Of a stretch of 64,000 nt of DNA, positions 11,316 through 22,888 are shown piece by piece (positions within the stretch are counted from its first letter, which is position 1; each line of letters starts with the position of its first letter). The position numbers and the translations under genes were made by a program. This stretch comes from Raphanus sativus. Taxonomy: Eukaryota > Streptophyta > Magnoliopsida > Brassicales > Brassicaceae. Under the pieces are notes generated by a model. It was not told the DNA's origin, made no database searches, and saw nothing but the letters and a program-made list of their open reading frames with translations. The DNA is taken from the NCBI RefSeq assembly GCF_000801105.2, contig NC_079515.1, positions 33,441,407-33,505,406 of the forward strand, read 5' to 3'.

Positions 11316-13499
11316 CACTGCAAAAAAAGTCTACATTGATAGCATATTATTATAGCACGTTTTACTGAACTGCTATCGTAGATGACTTAAAAAAATTTGT
11401 ATTATATAACAACGTTGGATAAACGCTATAATAGATGAAAACTTAAAATAACACTTAATTAATGCTATTCTGAAAATGAAGTGAGCGGGAAGATAAAATT
11501 CCTGATACCGCCAATACTTAGCGGGTAATTAGATGTAAGCGCCAAAAATATTATTTAAGCGGTTTAAGTAATACTATCAAAAACATATAATAACATTTTT
11601 ATAATGCTAAGAAAATCTACTAATGCTATGAAAAGCTATTCGAACCCCTAAATCACAAACATGTTTTCAAGCCTAAACTCTATATACAACCCTTAAGACT
11701 CTAATTTTTTCATATTTTAACTTCAAATCTTAAAATTAAACTCAAAATTTTATGTTCTTAATCTTAAAGTATAATTTACTAAATACATATCTTTTATCTT
11801 GAATGAAACCCTACATCCTAAATCATAATTTCAAACATAAACTACACATTCAATACTCTTAAGTATAAAATTCAAATCTAAATTATTAAAAATTTAACTA
11901 CAAATCTTATATCTATTCTTCAAATCTATTATTTTCCAACTTTAATCTAGAATACTAAACCTTAACCCTAAACCTCATATTCCAACATCCAAACCTTAAA
12001 ACACAAAACCAAACTTTACTCTTAATCATAATTTCTTTTAAACCATAAAATCTAAATTTTAAATTTTTCGGCATTAGAATCAAACATACAAATTTATAAA
12101 CGAAATACAAATCAGATTGAATTATAAATCAGATTTCAGTATAAACATACAAATTTTTAAAATGATGACCAAAATCTTATCTTGATATCAATCTAATATT
12201 TTCAAATTTAAACATCAATTCTTAAAATAAATCAATTTCTTATGTTCAAAAAGTAAAACTTTAAGTTTAAATTATAAACTACAAAATATAAATTTTTATA
12301 TAAGAGATACGTTTTGATCAAAAAAAGAAATGTAAGATATAACTAAGAAAAATTACTTACAAAACAAATTATCAGATACTAAAGAACAAAACAAAAAGAA
12401 AAACAGAAAAAGAAAGACAAAATTTTCTGACCAATAAGATCCAGATACATGGATCACACTTCTTAGCCATTGGATTAATTTACATCCAAAGGTTGAGATT
12501 TATGCTTTTTATTTTTTCCTCTCTCTCTCTCCACGGCAGATCTCATCTCATTCTCTTCTCTATCTTTTTTTCGATTCACTCTTCATCTTCTTCATCTTCT
12601 CCTTCTTCTCCTTCACTCTCAAATATCATATCTCTCACCTCTCACCTCTCCCATCTCTGTCCCACCACGTCTCCTCCTCGCCTCACCACCACGTCTCCTC
12701 CTCGCCTCACCACCACTGCGTCTCATCCTATGCTACACCACCGCGGTCGCCTTCCCACCCCCACCACGGTCTCTCTCTCACTATTTTTGTATCTGATGTT
12801 TTATTATGGATCTGATTTTGTTTTGTGGAGGAGACAAGGTTCATGGTGTTTCTATTTCTCTGTCGCTCTCTGTTGAGTTTTTTTTTTTTCTTGGTCGTGA
12901 GCAGAGATACTCCCCCGGTCTGTGGTCGTGAGCGGAGTCTCCCGAAGTGGACCTATGACGAATCAGAGACTCCACCGGTGAGGATCAGAAGAATAAGAAT
13001 CGGTGCTTCTTTTGTTCTTAGTAGATACAGGTGGTGAAGGAAGATGAAGAAGATTCATGGACGTGAGTGAACGCGGCTGGAGTTTTCTTTTTTTTTTTAG
13101 GTTTAGTGTTTTTTTTTTTAGGGTTTTCAGGGTTTAGTGTAAACCGAATTGGATAAACCATTGTGGTTTACTTTTTTTTCTGGTTTAGTTTTGTAAACCC
13201 GAAATTTATTTATCAATAAATTTAATTTATTTCTAATTATAAAAAAATTGGGTTTAAATTTAATTTAGTTTTTTTAATTTTAGAATGACCTATCATTGCA
13301 CGAAATATGAATCATTATATAATTTAATAATAGCATTCAAATATTGCTATTGTATCTCTATTTTTTGTAGCGTTACGAAAATGCTATCGTAGAAGGGGTA
13401 TCTATGATTGCTGCCGCATACATAGCATTTGGTAAAACGCTATCAAACCCCTAACATAGCATAAAATCCGCGCTAACAATGGACATATTTCTTGTAGTG
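11316..13499. mobile_element. Non-autonomous CACTA (En/Spm-type) transposon
   Basis: Left end CACTGCAAAAAAAGTC and right end GACATATTTCTTGTAGTG are inverted relatives: the reversed right end reads CACTACAAGAAATATGTC. Similarity continues inward (left ACATTGATAGC, right reversed CCATTGTTAGC). The element is flanked by the 3-bp target duplication TTT (11313-11315 and 13500-13502), the rule for CACTA elements. Subterminal zones hold many copies of a GCTATC / ATAGCATT motif in both orientations, as expected of transposase binding regions. About 2.18 kb; no transposase frame is present, only AT-rich DNA and a CT-rich patch near 12510-12790. It must depend on a transposase elsewhere. Confidence 0.85.
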
Positions 13500-13547
13500 T
13501 TTATTTTATGGTTACCCTTTATTTTATTTTAGCAAGTTATATGTACT

Positions 13548-14548
13548 CCTAATGGAGGTTCTCTCCAAAAATTTCTTGATATATATATACATATATATGT
13601 ATATATACAAGGGCGAACCCACATCATCACTTAACACCACAAAATATGATAAAATGTTGATTTTGTGTAGAAAACTATAGAAAAATCAGTAGTTAAGATG
13701 GTTTAGTCTGGTATCTGAGCCTCCAAAACCAAGGTTGGCACCAGTAACACTTTTATTGTTTTCTGACTTAATCTATTTTTTTTCTGGATCCGCCTATATA
13801 TATATATATATATAAACTAACATGTCTTATTTGATATTTCCTTTAATTAATTGAAAATATAATCTTTAAAGAAAATAAAAATATCTTTAAATGATATCAA
13901 TAATATTTAATATTTATCTGTAAATGACCCAAGAACAGTTTGAAGATATTTAGATATGGACGCTATTTATGTTAAAGGATGGTGAATTCAAATGGAAACT
14001 ATTTATATATGGACGCAAAACACTACGATGGGTGAATAACCAACAACATATTTTTTTTTGGTAAAAAGAATATTTTTATTTGAAGCTATGTTTATAATAT
14101 TATGTGAATAAACTTATAGTTTTGTATACTTGTTTCTTCTAATTATCTTCGCAGTGCGTATTGCAGGTAGTGAAAATTCATGCATCATCCAAAATAGTTA
14201 GATACTAAAATGGTAATATTTAATGTTAAGCAGTGAACAAAGCATAATATGTTGGTTATTGGATAGATCCGCTGAGCAAGTTTGAAACTTACATTAGCAA
14301 CACACAAACTCCAAATAACCGAACATCTAATCTATAATAACTGTAATAGTTTTATTTTGTAAATTAAGAAAAACAAAAAAACCATAATCCGATCCGCATT
14401 TAACACGGACTATATTTTAGTTAGTATTTTAGAAAATTTTGATTCGATTTCCTGTAGTTTCTAGAAATCCGCAATTAAATACTAACATATATATATATTA
14501 AAAAAAACTTTTGGAGAGAACTCCACCTCCTCGCCCCCACCCATTAGG
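13548..14548. mobile_element. Candidate TIR-bounded element, about 1 kb
   Basis: The left end reads CCTAATGG then AGGTTCTCTCCAAAAAT; the right end, reversed, reads CCTAATGG, a 12-base GC-rich insert, then GGTGGAGTTCTCTCCAAAAG. These match as interrupted terminal inverted repeats about 30 bp long. The interior is AT-rich with no frame. I could not find a secure target duplication, so the superfamily is unknown. Confidence 0.4.
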
Positions 14549-16259
14549 CATGCTCTTGTGTACATAATTTTCTCGAATAGGATAGGGCCACGGCGCCATG
14601 CTGTAGTATGTCTTTTTGCTGTTTTATTATAAATACTACATACGAGTTTTTGAAAATTTATGTCTCCAAAATAGGTATATATATGTATTCTTTTATGTTT
14701 TAGAAAATTTAAATTGTTTCAAAAAATAAGATGTTTTAAATTTTTAAAATGAATTTTAATTTTATTGGAAAATTTTCAACCTATTAGATTTTATAGTTTT
14801 TAATTATTAATTGAATAATTTTAGAATTATATATTTAAAATGTTAAAAAGAATAAATTTCTTAATTTTTGTACATCAAACTACAACATCATCTATATTAT
14901 AAAATGAAAAGAGTATATTCTTAATTTGTTGATAGGTTATTGGTTATAGACTTATAGCTAAGCAAGATCAGTGTAAGAAGGTTATAAAATATAATAAAAA
15001 AAGACAAAAGAAACACAACTTATTTATTACTTCATTCCGTTTTTATATATAAGTAGTTCAAAGGTTTTTGTTTGTTTCGCAATATATCTTGCAGCATATA
15101 TATGTTTTTTTTGAACACAAACAGCATATATATGTTAAATCATACTTTTCGTATACAAATGTTTGACAGGAAAGAAATTTATCTGATAGAGATATATTTC
15201 TTCAAAATCTTACACCAATGTGTCATTATAAGTATTGGTCATTCTTTTTCTTTTGCTGTAAAGAGGTGACCTAACTCCATTGGTACAAAATTCGTCTTCA
15301 GATATGAGATGATCATCGACCTTGTCCCCTGAATTAAGATTCGAGATCTAGAGTCGCGATCACCTTTTCAATTTAAATTCCACTAAATAAAAATCAGAAT
15401 TGGTCAATGATAATATATGAACCCCTTATCTCTTGGACCATGCCTAACATTACCTTTTTCTTCCATTGGAATATATATTTTTAACCTAATCTTAGCATTT
15501 CTTCATGATTGGAAGTTGTTGAAAATAAAATAAAATTCACTATTGAAATTTGAAATCGCAACTACATTTGGTTCTACCCAAAAGGAAAAAAAAAAAGAAC
15601 ACCTACGTTTTGGAACTTAAGAAATTTGGAACGAAGCAGTGAAATTCAGGTATTATTTTATTTTAATACATGAATGTTGCCTCATTCCTCATAAATATGT
15701 ATGTGACTATGCCTTTTGGCATAGCTGGCTTCTTCTTTTTCATCTACATATATACCTCGTAAATGTTGGAAAAAACGAGATCATAGTTTGCACGTCAGTA
15801 TATATTGCAATGATAAAATTGTTTATTTAAGTGGATATGAACATCAACTGTGACAAAATACATTGTTCGGATTATAATTTTTATGTTTTATATTCATATG
15901 ACTAGCTGGATATGATCTCTGATACATTTGCTTAGATGTTTTTGTCTTTCAATTTTGTAACCAGCATCTAAGTTATCTGAAACCTGTGAACATTGGATTT
16001 CATGTTATGTGTCACAGCCAATCTCCTTATCCTTCAAAGTTTTACTAATATCAATATCTGAAATTAATAATTTTATTATAATTTCAAAACATTAGTATCT
16101 TAAAATATATTCGTTTTCAAAAAAAAAAAATCTGAATGTAAACAAACATTCAAACAAACACATAAAACAAGGTTCCATTTCTAACAGTTGATTATTGTTA
16201 CCTATTGATTTTTTCTGAAAACAGGCTCTATTAATTTAGAATCCTATTATAGTGATGAC
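14549..16259. other. Intergenic, AT-rich, no gene seen
   Basis: AT-rich sequence with short homopolymers. A patch at about 15033-15070 resembles one end of a Stowaway MITE (a degenerate TCATTCCGTTTTT), but no partner end was found. No coding signal. Confidence 0.5.
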
Positions 16260-16725
16260 AGTTTCGTGATATATATCTTTGCATGTGCAAATAACTATGG
16301 ATACTAATATTTTTTTTAAAAAAAATTGTGGATACTATAATACGGTAATTAATTGTGTGCATTGGCTAAATGATGAGAACATTTTTCTAATCAAAATTAA
16401 CTATGGATAGTAATATTATCCATAGTTATATATCTTGCATGTGAATCACTATGCAATATTATCCATAGTTATATAGTTAATTTTGATTACTATGGATAAT
16501 ATTACTATCCATAGATATATAACTATGGATAGTAAAAAATTTCTAATCAAAATTAAATATATCTTGCATGTGATATAGAAATGTGATATATAGATCTTGC
16601 ACGTGCAAATAACTATGGATACTAATATTTTCTTTTAAAAAACTGTGGATACTATAATACGGTAATTAGTTGTGTGCATTGGCTAAAATGATGATAATTT
16701 TTTTCTAGTCAAAATTAAATGTATA
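16260..16725. repeat. Direct duplication flanking nested inverted repeats
   Basis: A block at about 16270-16400 recurs at about 16584-16720 in the same orientation, sharing AACTATGGATACTAATATTT, TGTGGATACTATAATACGGT and GTGCATTGGCTAAA. Between the copies lies a set of inverted repeats built from ACTATGGATA / TATCCATAGT and AATCAAAATTAA / TTAATTTTGATT. The whole could fold into a long imperfect hairpin. It looks like a rearranged MITE or a replication-slippage product. Confidence 0.7.
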
Positions 16726-18653
16726 AGGTCTGAAAGGTTATTGGCCTAAGAACAGATCCATAAGAAAAAAAAATTCAACATTCCACGAATGCACTGGACC
16801 AAAATTCAACAGCCAGTAAGTTCACCTGAGTTCAAGATTTTCTTTGCTCGAAGAGTCGCAGTTGAAGTTAAACTCAAGATATTTAAAATTTACAACGAGA
16901 ATCCGTAAATGCTCATACAAATGCGTTCACGTAAATGTGTAAATATTCTTTTAATTTTAAATAATATATTAACAAAATATCTATTTAGGCCAAACAAATC
17001 AGTTACAAAGTAGTATGTCTGCTTTTTGAGCCGAACAAATCAAAGTACTAAAGTAGTAAAAACAGAAAAGGGTCAAAGTGATTATCAACTAATCAACTAC
17101 TAATGTAATTATGTATTGTATTACGTGTGTTAGTGACCATTTCTTATACACTGTATATAGCGCCTAATCATAAAAAGTCTTGAATGCGGTTTTGTGCTGT
17201 CATCAGATTTTTTCACACCTAAAACAAATCGAGAATAAAAAAACATATAGCCTTAGATTGGTTTATCTGATCAATTAAATATAAGTTCATGTCAATTAAT
17301 TATTGTCCAGTACTGTTTTATAACGTATTACTATATGATTGATACCCTTTAAAATTTAATATTTAGAATTTCAACTAAGATATTCTAATCTATATTATAA
17401 CATTGCTTATTTTTTTAAATGTTCTAAATATCGGTGAATATGCATCCGTATAATCGGCAAATCGGATTTAAACGAAATATTTTTTGTATGTTGACTTTTA
17501 GATAAGAGAGCTTAGACAGTAAAAATTTGGTTTAGACGTCTGTCTAATAAACAATCTCATATAAAGAGTTTAACGATTTTCAAGCGATATATGGAAATTA
17601 AAAAAAAAATGATTCAAGAATTGAAATCAGATAAAAAATTAACCTAATTTTTATGTTAATACTATTTAACCATGATTTTCCCATACTCTCCTTAGAGTTT
17701 TTAAATATTTACAAAAATTTCTTTATAATTTAGTTTTCTTTTATTTTCGAAAATAACAAAAAAATTCAAAGACACCATAAACATATTTCTTTATTTACAA
17801 CCGTGTATTGATGGTTCAAATGAAGTATTTGAAAAGAGTACTTGCAAAATAAAATATAGTTATGAGAAAAGATAATTTAAAAAAAAATTAGTAATTTTTT
17901 TATAAAGTCTACTTAAAGTTTATGGTCCAGTATGCTTTATTTGAAGTTTTACTATCCATAATTTTTAAACTTCATTAGAAATTTACACTAAAGAAAAGAT
18001 TTCAATCTAAAAGATGAATATTTAAAAAATAGTTTATTCTTGAAAAGATTTTAAAATAGTTTTTAAGTTAAAATAGTAGCAACTCAAAAACATAGAATTT
18101 GAATCTATAAATTTAGTTCAATATGAACATAAAAACTGAGATTTTAAATCAATAGATGTAAATCTTGCATTTATGAGAGATGATATAAAAATTTTGAAAG
18201 ACAATACATAGAAAATAAAATAAATTATGAAAAATATGATAAAAATCAAAATCAATATGAGTAGACTTCTAATGAAATCTACATAAACGTTAAGGCTAGT
18301 GACTTCGCTTGAAGTCTACTCTATATGATGTTTTTAAGATCTGAAATTATGTACATTAAAAATGAAAATAAATTTAAATCTGAAAAAAAAATTACAAAAT
18401 ATAATTTATAAGATAACATAGTAGTAAAGTAAACACATGGAATTTGAACGTGTAACTTTATTTAAATATAAATACAAAAACACAGATTTAAACTCTGTAG
18501 ATATAAATATTATATTTTGGGAAAAGGTAATAAAACCATAGAAGAAAATACTTGTAAAATAAAATAAATCATGAGAAAGAATGTCAGTTTTTTTTTGTTG
18601 ACTAATGAATGCTAGCTTAGTTCAACTTTGAAACCAATACACATTAATTTGAA
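16726..18653. other. Intergenic, AT-rich, no gene seen
   Basis: Long AT-rich stretch. Several passages mention-worthy only for weak internal repetition (17820-18560 has related phrases such as AAAATAAAATAAAT and GAATTTGAA at intervals). I see no gene, RNA or well-defined transposon ends. Confidence 0.5.
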
Positions 18654-18655
18654 TA

Positions 18656-18904
18656 CTCCCTCTGTTTTTTATTGTAAGTAGTTTAAGCAAAATTTCTTTG
18701 TTTCAAAATATAAGTAGTTTTCATAATTTTAAATAATTTCTATCTTTATTGGGTTAAGTGTGACCAATCAAATAATATTTACTTATTTATAATTGGTTTA
18801 ACTACACCTAATTTATACATTCAATGCTACTTTTGAAAAAATTAATGACTTTCTTAATATTTGTGCATTCATCTAAAACTATTTATATAAGAAAACAGAG
18901 GGAG
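18656..18904. mobile_element. Stowaway-like MITE
   Basis: A 249-bp element with ends CTCCCTCTGTTTT and AAAACAGAGGGAG, a perfect 13-bp inverted repeat, flanked by TA on both sides (18654-18655 and 18905-18906). The CTCCCTC end and TA target are hallmarks of Stowaway/Tc1-mariner MITEs. It ends 122 bases before the TATA box of the DUF7950-type gene, so it sits in that promoter. Confidence 0.88.
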
Positions 18905-19026
18905 TAATTTTCAATGTCTTTAACTGGAAGAAAAAAGCAGAAAAAGCCCCATGTGCGACGGTGATAAGGGTCGTATCGTCGACAAACACACGCGTATCGA
19001 CCAAACACTTGTCATCATCAAACTCC

Positions 19027-19034
19027 TATAAAAA
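19027..19034 (+). promoter_or_regulatory. TATA box of the DUF7950-type gene
   Basis: TATAAAAA lies 115 bases before the ATG at 19142. A (GA)n run directly before the ATG (about 19126-19142) is the end of the leader. Confidence 0.6.
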
Positions 19035-19141
19035 CCTACAACACCCTATTCATCATCTTCACTCTTCTTCATTAAAGGCTTCTACTTTTCAACATTCTTC
19101 ATATAACTAAAAGATTCAGAGCGGGCGAGAGAGAGAGAGAG

Positions 19142-20032
19142 ATGGACGGCAGGGGAGGATGTTGCATAGCCAGATATGGCGGCTACGGTGGTCGTTACGG
19201 TCTCTCCAAAGCGGACCGAATCATGCTTCGGTTCCGTCCTATTGCTCCTAAACCGGCCAGCGACGGCGACGGCGGAGGTGCATCTCCTGGCGCTGGAAAG
19301 TATGGTTCCACTACAAATAGTGGTGGAAGCTCCGATGTTCCCGGCAAGTCCGGGAGAGGAAAAAGGAAGAGTTCAGGTGGAAACCCTCGGAGGTGCAACC
19401 GGAGGAAGATATCGAATGTTTCCGACGGCGGCGTCGCTCCTACTACCGCGGCGGTTACGTTGTCTCTTCTACCGGAGACGCCTGATAAAATAGCTTTTCC
19501 AGATCTGAACGTTTCTCCGGCGGAGAATGATCAGAAGCGAAACGGGCCGTTGTGGCTGAGTTTCAGCGGCGGAGACGGTGGGATGTTAACGCCGTACAAG
19601 ACCACGGAGATATCGCAAAGGACGGTGGTGGTTTCGTCGTGTGTGACGGTCGAGCGTGTGACCGACGCTTGGATCGACGGTCATGGGCTGGGGAGGACGG
19701 ATGAGGAGAAGAAAATGAATCTTGTGAGGGACACGTGTCCAGGGTTCATATCGGACGGCGTAGGGAGAGTCACGTGGAACAATGAGGCGTATAGGAAGAT
19801 GGCTAAGGAAGGTGCACCGGGCATGAGCTATGATCATTTTCACGTGAACGTGAGGTTGGTGATGAAGGAGAGGCCGATGCTTACGTACCCTGCGTTCACA
19901 TGCAGAGTGAGACTACAGTACACGTGTCAAGATCGTGAAAGAGGATCAGTCACGGTGCCTTGCGACGTGTGGAGGATGGACGGTGGAGGGTTTGCGTGGA
20001 AGCTTGACGTTAAGGCCGCTTTGTGCCTGTAA
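19142..20032 (+). CDS. Conserved plant protein, DUF7950 type
   Basis: A single-exon frame of 296 residues. The N-terminus MDGRGGCCIARYGG followed by SKADRIMLRFRPIAPKP (about 21-37) is a signature I recall from a small plant family of unknown function (DUF7950). The middle is low complexity, Gly/Ser-rich with a basic patch (GKRKSSGG, RRCNRRK, about 73-88) that could be a nuclear localisation signal, and an LFPDLN-like stretch (FPDLNVSP). The conserved C-terminal half begins near VTVERVTDAWID and runs to the end (WRMDGGGFAWKLDVKA). No catalytic motif is recognised. GC content is well above the surroundings, as expected for a coding exon. Probably the AT5G63350-region gene by order (from memory); function unknown. 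Confidence 0.85.
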   Translation: MDGRGGCCIARYGGYGGRYGLSKADRIMLRFRPIAPKPASDGDGGGASPGAGKYGSTTNSGGSSDVPGKSGRGKRKSSGGNPRRCNRRKISNVSDGGVAPTTAAVTLSLLPETPDKIAFPDLNVSPAENDQKRNGPLWLSFSGGDGGMLTPYKTTEISQRTVVVSSCVTVERVTDAWIDGHGLGRTDEEKKMNLVRDTCPGFISDGVGRVTWNNEAYRKMAKEGAPGMSYDHFHVNVRLVMKERPMLTYPAFTCRVRLQYTCQDRERGSVTVPCDVWRMDGGGFAWKLDVKAALCL

Positions 20033-20543
20033 TGTGTGTACTACTGGTCGCCGTTGGATTTATAGTGGTGACGATCGACGAACGGTCTCGATCATATAGA
20101 CAGGCCTCCATAGGACTGAATAAAGCAAGTGCTAAACTTTGGTTACTTTTATTTTCACCTTGAACATATGTTTGCTTTTTTTTAGTTTTCTTATTTGCTA
20201 TGGTAATGGTTATCTCTGTCTTGGCTTATGATGCATTGCTCATTTGCTAATCTCAGTTATATGTTTTGAAGTTAAAAGTTGTATATACTTTTGCATTTTG
20301 ATAAACATATGGGTTTTTCATCACATTATTTAATTTAATAGTAGTTGAAGAGCCAATCGGCTATTTTATATGCGTAGTAGGTGTTGATAAGTGATAACCT
20401 ATGCTATTCTCCACAAGCCCATACCAAAAACCAAGTAGAAAATTGCTTGTAAAATTGTTTACAGTCACTAGTGGACTTGTGTTCATTAGTAGGCATTTGG
20501 GTTTTATAAGGGCCTCTAAACAGCTTATCCGACTGACAAAGTA
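20033..20543. other. 3' flank of the DUF7950-type gene, no gene seen
   Basis: Contains the 3' untranslated region of the upstream gene (AATAAA at about 20119) and AT-rich spacer. Confidence 0.5.
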
Positions 20544-21267
20544 ATGGGAACCTCCAAGACAAAAAAACTCATTAACCAAAATGAAGGAAAAGAAGAATTG
20601 GATAGTGTGCCAGAGCAAGAAAATGGAGTTGAGGACAAGGCAGGTGAAGAAGCTGAAGTTGTGGAAAAGAGTGATGAAGAAACTGATGTGGACAAAGGAG
20701 ATGAAGAAGCTGAAGTCATGGTTGAAGAAACTGAAGTTGTCGATCGGTATCCACATGGTGAAGGCAGAAACTGAACTTGTCCACAAGAGAGAGAACGAAA
20801 CTGAAGTTGTTGACAATGCAGAGAAAGAAACTGAAGTTGTTGTGGACAAGGGAGAGAAAGAAAATGAAATTGGCGACATGGGACAAGAAACTGAAGTTGT
20901 CCACAAGAGAGTGGAAGAAACTGAAGCTGGTCCATAAGGTTGTGGAAGAAGAAATTGATTGAGATGTCTTTTCTTTTGGGTTCTTCATTGCACAAAATAT
21001 GATGTGGCCTTGCAATGGAGTAAAAGCAAAGCAAAGGATGTGGAGGAAAGCCATAGACATTGGAGAAGACAAGATGATGGAGCTCTTATTTCTCAACCTG
21101 TCTATTTGAGTGTTGACCATGACTGCGAATTGTTGAAGAGCAAAGAGAAAAAAAGAAAAAAGAAAAAAAAAAAGATTAACAATTTTGCTAAAAGAAAGAT
21201 GTTGTCGAACTTGTTGAAGTGCGCCAAGTTTAAACTCCTTAGAAGAAAAACTGTACAGAAAAGATAG
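20544..21267 (+). pseudogene. Relic of an acidic/lysine-rich repeat protein gene
   Basis: An ATG at 20544 opens a Glu/Asp-rich frame (NQNEGKEELDSVPEQENG, then repeated ETEVV / EEAEVV units) that stops at 20774. The same repeat theme continues in the next frame (NETEVVDNAEKETEVV) to 20937, and again in a third frame (LVHKVVEEEID) to 20962. A lysine-rich tail, KEKKRKKKKKKINNFAKRK, closes at 21267. The DNA unit is about 30 bp around GAAACTGAAGTTGT. Use of three frames to keep one repeat theme means at least two frameshifts, so I read this as a decayed gene. I do not recognise the family. An unspliced functional gene is less likely but intron removal was not excluded. Confidence 0.5.
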
Positions 21268-21429
21268 TGTGAACGAAACTGTTTTCGAAACTGACCCCGA
21301 TACTTTTCGATTGATCTATTAGACCCAACCGAGTCCTAAATGGATAGAGGGTAAATATGTCATTTCAGCTTGTTCTGATTCGATATGAAGCTAAGGAAAT
21401 GAGTCAGTGAGACAGAACAAACACACACA

Positions 21430-22888
21430 ATGGTTGTTGGTATGGCTGCCGTTGGTCAATGTACTCCTCTCTGTGTCGCCTCGCCGTCGCCGAGAGCAAA
21501 GTCGGCAACTTGCAATTCAAACCTTTCTCCAACCACAACCACCGTTAGCTCGCGCACAGAGCTGGCCGCATTTCGTCCTCAGTTCCGTTTATTCTCTCGC
21601 GTTTCTCCTTCCCGCCGCCGTCTCTACGCTTCGAGCCCCGCCGATTCGGGAATCTTCCTCCCTCACCTCGTCGCTTCTATGGTAAAAGCGTTTCCCCCCT
21701 CTAAACGATATATGCTCTCTTTTACTTTTTGTTTATTACTTCCTTACGCTTCTGTGTTATTATATATACTAAATTTAACCAGGAGCAAGTTGAGGAGACT
21801 TACATCATGGTCAAACCAGACGGCATCCAACGAGGCCTTGTAAGTGATTTGAGGAGGCAAAGTTCTCAACTTTGGAGCTTCTTAACGTGATTTTGCTATC
21901 TTTGGCTTGAACTTGTTTATTGTTTCCTTTGAATGTATATCTTAGGTTGGAGAAATCATCTCTCGTTTTGAGAAGAAGGGTTTTAAACTGATTGGACTTA
22001 AGATGTTCCAATGTCCAAAAGATTTGGCTGAGGTACCTTCACTCATATTAGTTTCACTATGCTTAGATGTTTCTAAAATATTTAGAATTTATATCATTCT
22101 TGTGTAATATCAATTGTCAGGAACATTATAAGGATCTTAGTGCTAAGTCATTCTTTCCCAGCCTGATTGAGTACATCACTTCTGGCCCTGTTGTGTGTAT
22201 GGTATGCGACTTATCATTATTATACTCTTTGTCCTGTGATTTCTAACTTGTTATCTTAGATTGAAGTTGATTGCTTGTGATGGTTTTCGATTCTTGTAAA
22301 AAGGCTTGGGAAGGTGTTGGTGTGGTTGCTTCTGCCAGGAAGCTGATTGGGAAAACAGACCCTCTTCAAGCTGAACCCGGTACCATTAGAGGAGATCTTG
22401 CTGTACAAACCGGAAGGTATAGACTCTTTATCACCTTTTTGTTTTAAAGAATGTTGATTGTATTAGATGATTCTCATTGTTTGATGTTTTACGTGATGCG
22501 TTTTACAGGAACATTGTGCATGGTAGTGATAGTCCTGAAAACGGAAAGCGTGAGATTGGTGAGATTTTCTTGTTTTCTTAAATCATTCATTCTTCTATCA
22601 GGCTTGAAACACATAACTAAGACTACATCATACTTGGCTACGCTGATTGTTTTGTTTGGTTCAGTTTCATATTATGTCTTTGGATTGGTTAAGATAAATC
22701 ATGAGAACTGTTTTATTCATTGATTGACATAGTTTTGAACCATTATCCTGTTTCCTGAGCTTGCTTCACTATTAGTTCTCGGCTGCTGACATTTTGGCTC
22801 TGGTGGTGGTTGTTTCACAGCTTTGTGGTTCAAAGAAGGCGAGCTATGCGAGTGGGATTCAGCTCTAGCTACATGGCTGAGGGAGTGA
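21430..22888 (+). CDS. NDPK2: Nucleoside diphosphate kinase 2, plastid type
   Basis: Seven exons: 21430-21681, 21783-21839, 21946-22032, 22121-22201, 22304-22416, 22509-22558 and 22821-22888, giving 235 residues. Transfers the gamma phosphate between nucleoside triphosphates and diphosphates through a phospho-histidine. Exon 1 (84 residues) is Ser/Thr/Arg-rich with few acids, a chloroplast transit peptide. The kinase core starts at [16 protein letters not shown] and includes [42 protein letters not shown] and the active-site segment [12 protein letters not shown] with the catalytic His. Length and gene structure fit Arabidopsis NDPK2 (AT5G63310, about 231 residues from memory), known from published work as a phytochrome-linked plastid/nuclear enzyme. 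The start is the first ATG of the frame; a second ATG four codons on is also possible. Confidence 0.95.

Noticed and set aside
12493..12876. Ser/Thr/Pro-rich frame of 127 residues
   Set aside because: Low-complexity CT-rich DNA inside the CACTA element; no family features.
20361..21120. Long Ser/Phe-rich minus-strand frames
   Set aside because: They are the antisense of the GAAACTGAAGTT repeat relic; the SFSPLSTTSVS pattern is just the reverse reading of that repeat.
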